Assembly: GCF_015319165.1 (NCBI RefSeq)
Contig: NZ_JADIVZ010000007.1
Span: 1-64,000 of the forward strand
Length of the DNA stretch: 64,000 nucleotides
Source: Nocardioides acrostichi
GTDB lineage: Bacteria; Actinomycetota; Actinomycetes; Propionibacteriales; Nocardioidaceae
Direction: 5' to 3'
Shown in pieces: positions 49,718 to 57,439 of the stretch. The position numbers were made by a program, and so were the translations under genes. Numbering within the stretch: position 1 is the first letter of the stretch; the number at the start of each line of letters is the position of its first letter. The notes beneath the pieces were generated by a model, which worked only from the letters and a program-made list of their open reading frames with translations, was not told where the DNA came from and searched no databases.

Positions 49718-50607
49718 GGCGAGACGTCGGCGTCCGCGGGGCTCGAGGTCGTCTGGATCCCGAAGAGCCGCCGGGCGTTGTGCTCGAACAGCGCCGCGAG
49801 GGCGACGTCGGTGAGGCCGGACTCGCGCCACTCCCGCACCGCGCGGGCGGGCTGCATCATCGGCCAGTCGCTGCCGTAGAGCACCTGCTCGCGCAGGACG
49901 TTCGGCATCATGCCGAACAGGGCGTCCCACCCGGTGCCGGGCTTGGCGACGTACTTGGGCGCCAAGGCCCCGAACTCCAGGTAGACCGTGGGGTGGCGTC
50001 GAGCCACCGCGGCGAACTCGGTGGCCCACGGCCAGCCGGCGTGGCACGCGATCAGGCGCAGGTCGGGGAAGTCGCAGGCCACCTGGTCGAGCAGCTCGGG
50101 CCGCTCGTGGCGCAGCGGGTGCAGCCGGCTGTAGGTGATGCCGGTGTGCACCGCCACGATCAGGCCGAGCTCCTCGGCTCGCGAGTACAGCGGGTAAAGA
50201 TGCCGGCTGTCGATGTCGAGCCCGAAGAACGCGGGCTGGAAGGAGACACCGAGCAGGCCCAGGTCGTGGGCGCGCAGCGCCTGGCTCACCACGGCGGTGG
50301 GCGAGGCCTGCCCGACGTCGACGCAGCCGACGCCCACGAAGCGGTCGGGGTGGGCGTCGAGCACGGCGCGCAGGCTCTCGTTGAGGTCGTCGGCGTCTTC
50401 TCCGCCCTCGGACTCGGCGTGCATGACCGCCTGCTCGATGCCCTCGGCGTCCAGGGCCTCGAGCAGGGCAGCCAAGGTGCCACCGTTCATCTTGGCGCTG
50501 AGGTCGAGCACCTTGTCGTACTGCTCGACCTGACGCGACGGAGCCGCGTAGGTGTGGCTGCGACGTTGGTCCTGCGGGAGTCGTACTCGGGCGTCGATGA
50601 TGCTCAC
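49714..50607 (-). CDS. Amidohydrolase-2 family protein
   Basis: A 297-residue TIM-barrel protein from GTG 50607 with AGGAGG four bases upstream. LIVAVHTGITYSRLHPLRHE, LIACHAGWPWATEFAAVARR and VLYGSDWPMMQPARAV give the His, His and Asp positions of the family. The N-terminal part lacks the usual HxH pair (it begins SIIDARVRLPQDQR), as in several variant members, so metal binding may be reduced. It likely acts on a ring- or lactone-type acid before or after CoA activation. Confidence 0.82.
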   Translation of the reverse strand: MSIIDARVRLPQDQRRSHTYAAPSRQVEQYDKVLDLSAKMNGGTLAALLEALDAEGIEQAVMHAESEGGEDADDLNESLRAVLDAHPDRFVGVGCVDVGQASPTAVVSQALRAHDLGLLGVSFQPAFFGLDIDSRHLYPLYSRAEELGLIVAVHTGITYSRLHPLRHERPELLDQVACDFPDLRLIACHAGWPWATEFAAVARRHPTVYLEFGALAPKYVAKPGTGWDALFGMMPNVLREQVLYGSDWPMMQPARAVREWRESGLTDVALAALFEHNARRLFGIQTTSSPADADVSP

Positions 50608-51293
50608 GTGACCTCCTGGGCCTTCGGTGTGGGACGGACGGCTCGTGTGGTGACGGCCGGCGGATGGTCGGGTTCGCAGGCGAGGCGGACCACGCGTGGC
50701 GGCGGACCGAGATCCGCGGCCCGCGGGAGGTCGCCGACTCCGAGGAGCCGGCAGCCCAGCTCGACGAATCGCTGCTGCACCTGCCTCACCGTGAGCCGCC
50801 CGTCGGGCCGGTACCAGTGCGCCACGCCGTTGCACATCTCCAGCAGGGCCAAGCGGGTCACCACCGGGTCGCGGGCGTGCAGGACGCCAGCCCGGGCCCC
50901 TTTCCTCACGACGTCGGCGAGGAGCGCCTCGTAGCGGTCGCGCAGCTCCAGCACCTGCTCCTGCTCTCCAGTGTCGAGGGCGCGGAGCTCCTGATCGGTG
51001 ACGCGGGCGGTGGCGGGGTTGGTGGCCGAGAGACCCACGTGCGCCCGCACGAGCCGCGCGAGATGGACCCGCGGGTCATCTCCGAACTCGACCGCTTCGA
51101 TTCCTGCGAGGAGGAGCTGGTCCAGGCACGTGCGCATGATCGTGACCAGCAGCTCCTGCTTGCTGCCGACGTAGTGGTAGAGCGTGGCGGGATTCAGGCC
51201 GACCTCGCGCCCGATCTCGCGGATCCCGGTGGCCGCGTAGCCACGCCGCGCGAACAGCCGCACGGCGGCACGCTGCACCTCATCGGCCCCCAT
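50604..51293 (-). CDS. TetR-family regulator of the amidohydrolase-ligase operon
   Basis: A 229-residue regulator. The HTH is at the very N-terminus (ADEVQRAAVRLFARRGYAATG, IREIGREVGLNPATLYHYVGSK, about residues 3-49). The ligand-binding domain follows, with a Pro-rich tail of about 35 residues. It overlaps the amidohydrolase start as GTGA. The perfect palindrome at 51356-51369, 63 bp upstream, is a likely autoregulatory operator. Such regulators often respond to acyl-CoA, which fits the ligase downstream. Confidence 0.9.
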   Translation of the reverse strand: MGADEVQRAAVRLFARRGYAATGIREIGREVGLNPATLYHYVGSKQELLVTIMRTCLDQLLLAGIEAVEFGDDPRVHLARLVRAHVGLSATNPATARVTDQELRALDTGEQEQVLELRDRYEALLADVVRKGARAGVLHARDPVVTRLALLEMCNGVAHWYRPDGRLTVRQVQQRFVELGCRLLGVGDLPRAADLGPPPRVVRLACEPDHPPAVTTRAVRPTPKAQEVT

Positions 51294-51355
51294 GACCCAC
51301 CTCCTCCGAGCCGCTCGGCACCACCGCGCGGTGATGCTGCTGCGGTCACCCTAGC

Positions 51356-51369
51356 CAAACGATCGTTTG
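51356..51369. promoter_or_regulatory. TetR-type operator
   Basis: CAAACGATCGTTTG, a perfect 14-bp palindrome, 63 bp upstream of the TetR gene and 129 bp upstream of the amidase. It is unlike the regulon palindromes to the left. Confidence 0.65.
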
Positions 51370-51497
51370 AGTGGGAGATCACACCCGCGGTCATACGACG
51401 GAAACCCGCGCGACACACCCAGGCGACTCCCGCCACCTAGGTTCAGCCCGCCCCGCCCACGCGGGGCACCTCGAACCCGCTCCCCGGAAGGATCACG

Positions 51498-53105
51498 TTG
51501 CCCCCTCGCCTCCTCTCCCTCCTCGCCGCCACCGCCCTCGCGGGTGCAGTCCTCGCCGGCTGCTCCTCCGAGCAGGAGGCGCAGCAGCACCAGCCCTTCG
51601 ATCCGGCGGGCAAGACCCTGGCCCAACTCGAGTCGGCCCTCGACTCCGGGGCCGTCACCTCGGTCGACCTGGTCGACTACTACCTGGGCCGCATCCGGGC
51701 CGACAACCACCAGGGAGCGGCGATCGACGCCGTCACCTCCCTCGACGACGACGCCCTGGACAACGCCGCGGCGGCCGACGCCGCCCGCGCGGACGGCGAG
51801 GACGCCGGACCGCTTGCGGGCATCCCCTTCCTGGTGAAGGACAACTACGACGTCGAGGGCATGGCCACCACGGGAGGCTCCGCCGCTCTGACCGGCAACA
51901 TCGCCACCTCCAACGCCGCCATCGTGCAGGATCTCGTCGACGCAGGCGGCATCGTGCTGGGCAAGACCAACATGTCCGAGCTGGCCGCCTCCTACGGCTG
52001 GCTCGGCTACAGCTCGGCCGGCGGCCAGACCAAGAACCCCTGGGATCTGGACCGGGACGCCTCGGGCTCCAGCAGCGGCAGTGCCGCCGCCGTCGCCGCC
52101 GGCTTCGCGCCGTACGCCCTCGGCAGCGACACGGGTGGCTCGATCCGCGGTCCGGCGAACGTCACCGGCACGGTCGGCATGCGGGTCACCTTCGGCCACA
52201 CCAGCCGAGACGGGGTCATGCCGCTGGCGAGCGACTTCGACGTGACCGGCGTGATCACCCGCACCGTCGCCGACCAGGCGCTCGTGCTCGACGCCATCAC
52301 CGGCCCCGACGAGGACGACCCCGCGACGGCCGACGCCCCCACGTCGGTCGACTACGCCGACGACCTCGACCACGACGCGCTCGACGGCGCCTCGATCGGC
52401 GTCGTCACCAACTTCGCCGGGGACAACGCCGACGTCGACGCCGTCTTCGCCGACACCGTGCGGGCCTTCCGGCGGGCCGGGGCCAGCACCGTACGGATCA
52501 ACTTGCCCACCAAGTACGAGAAGCTGTGGTCCTCGGTGATGGGACCGGTCGGCAACGCCGAGTTCGTCTCGGAGTGGGAGGCGTTCATGCAGGACGCTCC
52601 GCAGGGGGTTCCCGCCACGGTGAAGGAGCTCATCCGGGCCAGCAAGGCCCTGGCCGACACCGACCAGCCAGTCAACCCCGGCCGCATCTCCGGCTACGAG
52701 TCGGCCGAGGCCGCCGCCGGCACCCTGGACTCGCCGAAGGTCCAGCGGATCCTGACCACCACCATGCCGCAGCTGCGTGCGCAGCTGGAGAAGCTCATGG
52801 CGGCCCGGGGCGTCTCGGCACTGGCGCTACCCACCATGACCTGCCCGGCCAGCGTCATCCACGACGTCACCGACGACACCTACGAGTGCACCAGCGACGA
52901 CACCTACGCCGGGGAGTACATCTCCAGCTCGACGCACCTGCCCGACCTGACCGTGCCGGCCGGGACCGACTCCCACGGCCTGCCCGTCGGTGTCTCGTTC
53001 GTCGGCCCGGCCGACTCCGAGGGAACCCTCCTCGGACTCGGCGCGGCGTGGGAGGAGATCTCACCGTTCCAGCCGATGACGACCCCGACCGCTCTGGAGA
53101 ACTGA
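51498..53105 (+). CDS. Secreted lipoprotein amidase (amidase signature family)
   Basis: A 535-residue protein from TTG 51498 with GGAAGGA upstream. The signal peptide ends in a lipobox (GAVLAGC, Cys22), so it is anchored outside the membrane. The Ser-cisSer-Lys set is complete: PFLVKDNYD (Lys), SGSSSGSAAAVAAG (cis-Ser) and SDTGGSIRGPAN (nucleophile Ser). It hydrolyses an amide outside the cell. Not part of the catabolic regulon by operator. It is followed by a secreted gamma-glutamyltransferase on the other strand. Confidence 0.92.
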   Translation: MPPRLLSLLAATALAGAVLAGCSSEQEAQQHQPFDPAGKTLAQLESALDSGAVTSVDLVDYYLGRIRADNHQGAAIDAVTSLDDDALDNAAAADAARADGEDAGPLAGIPFLVKDNYDVEGMATTGGSAALTGNIATSNAAIVQDLVDAGGIVLGKTNMSELAASYGWLGYSSAGGQTKNPWDLDRDASGSSSGSAAAVAAGFAPYALGSDTGGSIRGPANVTGTVGMRVTFGHTSRDGVMPLASDFDVTGVITRTVADQALVLDAITGPDEDDPATADAPTSVDYADDLDHDALDGASIGVVTNFAGDNADVDAVFADTVRAFRRAGASTVRINLPTKYEKLWSSVMGPVGNAEFVSEWEAFMQDAPQGVPATVKELIRASKALADTDQPVNPGRISGYESAEAAAGTLDSPKVQRILTTTMPQLRAQLEKLMAARGVSALALPTMTCPASVIHDVTDDTYECTSDDTYAGEYISSSTHLPDLTVPAGTDSHGLPVGVSFVGPADSEGTLLGLGAAWEEISPFQPMTTPTALEN

Positions 53106-53140
53106 GCGCCCATCCGGGCCTTTGCCGGTAGCCGCCCGGG

Positions 53141-55066
53141 TCAGCGCTTCTGCAGCACCCTCGCCGAGCCGCCACCTCGCCTGGTGGGCTCGGCGACGGC
53201 GGTGAGGAGTCCGTCGGGACCGAACTCGATCGCCGTGGCGGCGCCGATCTCCGCTGCGGAGGTGAACGCGTCACCCGAGGGGGTCAGCGTGTGTCCGTAC
53301 CCCTCGAGGGCCGAGCCGTAGGCGTCGATGAACGCCGGCTCCGCGGTGACCGACGGCGTGTTGCGCTGCGAGGCCCGCGGGGCGGCGATCGCCTCGGGCA
53401 GCGTCATGCCCCGGTCGATGCGGTCGAAGATCAGCTGCAGCACGGTGGTGATGATCGTCGAGCCACCGGGTGAGCCGAGGGCCAGAGCGGGCTGGCCGTC
53501 CTCGAGCAGGATCGTCGGCGACATCGACGAGCGCGGCCGCTTGCCGGGATCGATCCGGTTCGGATCGTCGTCGTCGTAGACGGCCGAGAAGTCGGTGAGC
53601 TCGTTGTTGAGCAGGAAGCCGCGGCCGGGCACGGTGATGCCCGACCCTCCGGTCTGTTCGATGGTCAGGGTGTACTCCACGACATTGCCGTCGCGGTCGG
53701 TGACGGTGAGGTTCGTCGTCTCGACGTTCTCGGTGTCGGGCACCCTCTCCCCCGCCGACGAGGTCTGGCCATCGCACTGCCCGTCGTAGTCGTTCACGTC
53801 ACCGGCCGCGACCGGTTTGGTGGCCGCCTGGTCGGGGTCGATCTGGCACGCGCGCTCGGCGGCGAAGTCGTCGGAGAGCAGGTCGGCCAGGGGGACGTCG
53901 ACGAAGGCCGAGTCGCCCACGTAGGCACCGCGGTCGGCGAAGGCGAGCGCGCTGGCCTCGAGGTAGTGGTGCAGGGCGTCGGCGTCGCTCATGCCGGAGA
54001 GGTCGTACTGCGCGAGGATGTTCAGCGCCTCCCCCACCGTCGAGCCGCCGGAGGACGACGGGGCCATGCCGTAGACGTCGTAGCCGCGGTAGCCGACGTG
54101 CGTGGGCGCCTGCTTCGGCGCCTGGTAGGCGTCGAGATCGCGGACGGTCATCGAGCCCGGGGGCACCGGCAGGTCGGTGGCCTTGGTCGTCGGTGGCTTG
54201 CGCACGGTGCGAGCGATCTCGCGGCCCAGTGTGCCGCCGTAGAACCACTTCGTGCCGCGGCGGGCGAGGATCCGGTAGGTGTCGGCGAGGTCGGGGTTGC
54301 GGAATCGGCTGCCCACCTTCGGTGCCTTGCCGCCAGGCAGGAACAGCTTCTTGGTCGGCCGGAAGGCGGCGAACCGCTCGGCGTTGTCCTTCGTCTGACT
54401 GCGGAAGGTCTCGTCGACGACGAACCCCCGCCGCGCCAGCCGTTCGGCGGGGTGGAGGGCCTGGCCCAAGCGGCGTGTGCCCCACTGCCGCAACGCCTTC
54501 TTCCAGGTCGCCAGCGTGCCGGGGACGCCGACGGAGACGCCGCTGGTGACCAGCTCGGGCGTGAACGGGTACGGGTCGCCGGTCTCCGGGTCGATGAAGG
54601 CGTCGTGGGTGATGCCCGCCGGCGCGGTCTCGCGACCGTCGATGGTGCTGACCTCGCCGGAGTCGGCGTCGAAGTACACGAAGTAGCCGCCACCGCCGAT
54701 ACCGGCGCTGTAGGGCTCGGTGACGCCGAGCGCGGCGGCCGTGGCGACCGCGGCGTCGACGGCGTTGCCGCCGTGGCGCAGCACCTGGAGCCCGATGCGC
54801 GAGGCCTCCGGGTCGACCGAGGTGACCGCGCCGCCGTAGCCGACGGCGGTCGGGTTCTTGGCGGGCGCGGACGGGGCGCCGCCGCCGTGGCCTCCCCCGT
54901 GACCTGCCCCGTGACCTGCCCCGTGACCGGAGCCATGACCGGAGCCATGACCGGCCCCATGACCCGACGGCGAGGCGAGCGCGGGGGCGCCGGCTCCGGC
55001 GCCGGCCCCGAGGCCCAGGGTGAGGATCGCGGCCAGCGCGGTGGAGAAGAGGTGGGTGCGTGTCAT
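53141..55066 (-). CDS. ggt: Secreted gamma-glutamyltransferase/glutathione hydrolase
   Basis: A 641-residue Ntn-hydrolase precursor from ATG 55066 with GGGAGGA upstream. A signal peptide (about residues 1-31) is followed by a Gly/His-rich stretch of GHG repeats (about 35-62) before the catalytic domain. RHGGNAVDAAVATAAALGV and GIGGGGYFVYFD are family signatures. The autoprocessing Thr lies in VETTNLTVTDRDGN, and SSMSPTILL and GSPGGSTIITTVLQ follow in the small subunit. It cleaves gamma-glutamyl bonds outside the cell. The GHG tract could bind metal. Confidence 0.93.
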   Translation of the reverse strand: MTRTHLFSTALAAILTLGLGAGAGAGAPALASPSGHGAGHGSGHGSGHGAGHGAGHGGGHGGGAPSAPAKNPTAVGYGGAVTSVDPEASRIGLQVLRHGGNAVDAAVATAAALGVTEPYSAGIGGGGYFVYFDADSGEVSTIDGRETAPAGITHDAFIDPETGDPYPFTPELVTSGVSVGVPGTLATWKKALRQWGTRRLGQALHPAERLARRGFVVDETFRSQTKDNAERFAAFRPTKKLFLPGGKAPKVGSRFRNPDLADTYRILARRGTKWFYGGTLGREIARTVRKPPTTKATDLPVPPGSMTVRDLDAYQAPKQAPTHVGYRGYDVYGMAPSSSGGSTVGEALNILAQYDLSGMSDADALHHYLEASALAFADRGAYVGDSAFVDVPLADLLSDDFAAERACQIDPDQAATKPVAAGDVNDYDGQCDGQTSSAGERVPDTENVETTNLTVTDRDGNVVEYTLTIEQTGGSGITVPGRGFLLNNELTDFSAVYDDDDPNRIDPGKRPRSSMSPTILLEDGQPALALGSPGGSTIITTVLQLIFDRIDRGMTLPEAIAAPRASQRNTPSVTAEPAFIDAYGSALEGYGHTLTPSGDAFTSAAEIGAATAIEFGPDGLLTAVAEPTRRGGGSARVLQKR

Positions 55067-55169
55067 GCGTTCCTCCCGAGACAGACGACGCGTGAGCTCG
55101 CCACCTTGCCACACCGCGGCGACACCGTCTCCCCTCCGACGGTCGACTCCTGGCACGATCGACCACACG

Positions 55170-56198
55170 ATGCCCGCTCCCGCCGACCGCCCCCTGCTGC
55201 TGGCCGTCGATGCGCCGTCCCTGCTGCACCGCGGCCACCACGCGCACGTCGGCAGCGGGCGCCTCGACCGTGGCGGGCGCCCGGCGTGGGCGCTGCACGG
55301 GATGCTGCGGCTGATCTTGCAGGTGCTGGAGGATCTGACCCCCGACGCTGTCGTGTTCGGGCTCGACGACCGCCGGGCCTCGGTGCGGGCCGAGCGGTAC
55401 CCGGCCTACAAGGCGGGGCGCAAGCCGAAGGAGCCCGAGCTGGTCGAGCAGCTCGACCGGGCGCCGGGCTTCCTGGCCGCGCTCGGCCTGCACGCCGTGC
55501 AGCCCGAGGGGCTCGAGGCCGACGACGTGAGCGCGAGCGCGGCGTCCCTCGCCGAGGCCTCCGGGTGGCGCTGCACCATCGCGACCTCGGACCGCGACGC
55601 CTTCGCCCACATCAGCGAGCACACCTCCGTGCTGCGGCTCATCACCGGCGGTATCGCCTCGGCTCCGCTGCTCACCCCGGCCCGGCTGCACACGATGTAC
55701 GGCGTGCCGGCCGCGCAGTACCTGGAGTATGCGGCGCTGCGCGGCGACGCCAGCGACAACCTGCCGGGGGTGGCCGGCATCGGTGAGAAGTCGGCCGCCC
55801 TGCTGCTCGCGGTGGCCGGCGACATGGCCGCCGCGTGGACCGACGTCGAGCTCAACGCGGGCGACGCGCTGCGCCCAGCGCTGGACGACGCGTGCGAGGC
55901 CGAGGGGCGCTCCCGGGTCGGACGCCGGGTGGTCACCGCGCTCACGTCCGAGGGCGCGCGCGAGCGCTACGACTTCAACGTCGAGATCATGCGCGGTCGC
56001 GACGACCTCGACCTCGGGCTCGACCTGTCACGACTCCAGCACCCCGGCCCGGGCGTGCTGCCGCTGGACCCCGACCGGGTGCGCCGCGTCGTCGACCACC
56101 TCGACGACCCCACCCTCACCGACCACGCGCTGCGGGTGCTGGCGCGCCAGCCCACCGGTGATGGAGCCGCCGGTGCCGTCGCGCCAGCCCACCGGTGA
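55170..56198 (+). CDS. 5'-3' exonuclease (Pol I N-terminal-type FEN nuclease)
   Basis: A 342-residue stand-alone FEN nuclease like the separate actinobacterial exonucleases. LAVDAPSLLHRGHHAHV contains the first metal Asp, VFGLDDRRASVRAERYPAYK, EADDVSASAAS and ATSDRDAFAH give further acidic residues, and the helix-3-turn-helix is GDASDNLPGVAGIGEKSAALLL. It removes RNA primers and flaps. The last ~16 residues (QPTGDGAAGAVAPAHR) are encoded by the first copies of the 37-bp repeat, so the array has altered or extended the C-terminus. Confidence 0.92.
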   Translation: MPAPADRPLLLAVDAPSLLHRGHHAHVGSGRLDRGGRPAWALHGMLRLILQVLEDLTPDAVVFGLDDRRASVRAERYPAYKAGRKPKEPELVEQLDRAPGFLAALGLHAVQPEGLEADDVSASAASLAEASGWRCTIATSDRDAFAHISEHTSVLRLITGGIASAPLLTPARLHTMYGVPAAQYLEYAALRGDASDNLPGVAGIGEKSAALLLAVAGDMAAAWTDVELNAGDALRPALDDACEAEGRSRVGRRVVTALTSEGARERYDFNVEIMRGRDDLDLGLDLSRLQHPGPGVLPLDPDRVRRVVDHLDDPTLTDHALRVLARQPTGDGAAGAVAPAHR

Positions 56199-56328
56199 TG
56201 GAGCCGCCGGTGCCGGCGCGCCAGCCCACCGGTGATTGAGCCGCCGGTGCCGGCGCGCCAGCCCACCGGTGATTGAGCCGCCGGTGCCGGCGCGCCAGCC
56301 CACCGGTGATTGAGCCGCCGGATGCCGA
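56144..56328. repeat. 37-bp tandem repeat array, five copies
   Basis: Units start at 56144, 56181, 56218, 56255 and 56292 (each beginning GCGCCAGCCCACCGGTGAT), nearly identical; copies 1-2 have GATGGAGCC where copies 3-5 have GATTGAGCC. The unit has the self-complementary CACCGGTG. It ends in GATTGAGCC...GTGTCGAAATC, like the dispersed GGT(G)GTCGAGC..GTCGAAA repeats of actinobacteria. Confidence 0.95.
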
Positions 56329-56369
56329 AGGCGGAGGCGTGTCGAAATCCCCCCACACCACGGCCGGAC

Positions 56370-56709
56370 GGCGCGCCCCTCACCCCGTGCTCGGAGTGGA
56401 CCGTGGCCGAGCTGGCCGACCACCTGGTCACCGGCATCACCGGCATCACCGGCATCACCGGCATGGTCGCCATGGCGTCCGGCGAGGAGCCGGACTGGGC
56501 CGCGGCGGGGGCACCACGACGACCCGGCCTCCGCGTTCGGGCGCGACACGGCCCACCTCGACCCGGCGGTCGTCGAGGCCGGGCACGCGTTCATGGGCGA
56601 GAACCTCACCCCCGAGCGTCGCAGCAGCGCCTTCGACGCCGAGCAGAGCGCACCCGAGGGCGCCGACGCCTACCAGCGCCTCGCGGCGTTCGTGGGTCGC
56701 TCGGTCTGA
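56370..56709 (+). pseudogene. TIGR03086/mycothiol-transferase-like (DinB fold) gene, degenerate
   Basis: One frame reads LTPCSEWTVAELADHLV, the standard start of TIGR03086/maleylpyruvate-isomerase-like DinB proteins, then an ITGITGITGM run from a 9-bp repeat. In another frame the end is intact: DPASAFGRDTAHLDPAVVEA, FMGENLTPERRSSAFDAEQ and YQRLAAFVGRSV to the stop at 56707-56709. The usual 190 residues are reduced to about 110, with a frameshift and missing middle. The 5' end abuts the 37-bp array. Confidence 0.7.
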
Positions 56710-56714
56710 CGCAA

Positions 56715-56732
56715 CGCCATATGCGTATGGCG
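56715..56732 (+). promoter_or_regulatory. vapBC operator palindrome
   Basis: CGCCATA-TGCG-TATGGCG, 7-bp perfect arms, 12 bp before the vapB ATG and next to TAGGGTATA. It fits an autorepression site for the ribbon-helix-helix antitoxin. Confidence 0.65.
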
Positions 56733-56744
56733 TAGGGTATAGGC

Positions 56745-56978
56745 ATGGTCCGCACGACGATCTACCTCTCCGAAGAGCTCAAGGCTGCGCTCGAGGCTCG
56801 CGCTCGGGCCGACCGTCGCACCGAGTCAGACCTCATTCGCGAGGCGCTCGCCGACAAGCTCCTGGGTGCGGGCACGACGTCTGCTCAGATGCGGTTCGGT
56901 CTTTTCGACAGCGGCGTCACCACCACGTCGACCGAGGTGGACGAGGTGCTGGCCGAGACCGGCTTCGGCATCGCATGA
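56745..56978 (+). CDS. vapB: VapB-type antitoxin (ribbon-helix-helix)
   Basis: A 77-residue protein. MVRTTIYLSEELKAALEARA and RRTESDLIREALADKLLG form the RHH DNA-binding domain (about residues 1-45). The C-terminal part (RFGLFDSGVTTTSTEVDEVL) would wrap the toxin. It overlaps the toxin start by 4 bp (ATGA). The distance from the palindrome to the start is short, so the message may be leaderless or have a very short leader. Confidence 0.9.
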   Translation: MVRTTIYLSEELKAALEARARADRRTESDLIREALADKLLGAGTTSAQMRFGLFDSGVTTTSTEVDEVLAETGFGIA

Positions 56979-57439
56979 CCCTCATCGCCGACACCGGCGC
57001 GATCTACGCCTGCTACGACCGCGCTGATGCCCACCATGTCGCGGCAGCTGCCTTCATGCGTGCCTTCGATGGGAGGCCTCAGGTGCCGGCGCTCGTCCTC
57101 GCCGAACTCGACCACCTCGTCGGGGCCAGGCTCGGAGAAGGCGCACGAGCAACCGTGATCGCCGACGTCCTCGACGTCATGGACGTCGTCCCGTTCGACT
57201 CCGACGTGGCCTCGCGGGCCGCCGAGGTCGCCGGACTCTACGGCGACTTCCCGTTGGGGCTCACCGACGCCAGCCTCGTCGTGCATGCTCACGACCTGCG
57301 GACGGTCGACCTCTTCACTGTCGACCAGCGGCACTTCCGAGCCGTCGCACCTCGCTGGGGTGCTGACGCATTTCGACTGCTCCCCTTCGACGGCGACGAC
57401 CCTCCTGAGGCGCCGGGCCGACCGCCTCAGAGGATGTAG
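56975..57439 (+). CDS. vapC: VapC-type PIN-domain ribonuclease toxin
   Basis: A 154-residue PIN-domain protein. Four acidic active-site residues are visible: [13 protein letters not shown] (Asp), [11 protein letters not shown] (Glu), [12 protein letters not shown] (Asp) and LFTVDQRHF (Asp). It probably cleaves tRNA or rRNA when freed from VapB. Its last codons overlap the stop of the convergent glutamine synthetase by 13 bp, an unusually tight packing. Confidence 0.92.
   Translation: MTLIADTGAIYACYDRADAHHVAAAAFMRAFDGRPQVPALVLAELDHLVGARLGEGARATVIADVLDVMDVVPFDSDVASRAAEVAGLYGDFPLGLTDASLVVHAHDLRTVDLFTVDQRHFRAVAPRWGADAFRLLPFDGDDPPEAPGRPPQRM

Noticed and set aside
53106..53140. CCGGGC...GCCCGG hairpin between convergent amidase and gamma-glutamyltransferase genes
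   Set aside because: Only six pairs with a 14-nt loop and no T-run; too weak to call a terminator.
56144..56328. Possible CRISPR array
   Set aside because: Units are contiguous 37-mers with no unique spacers; it is a plain tandem repeat.
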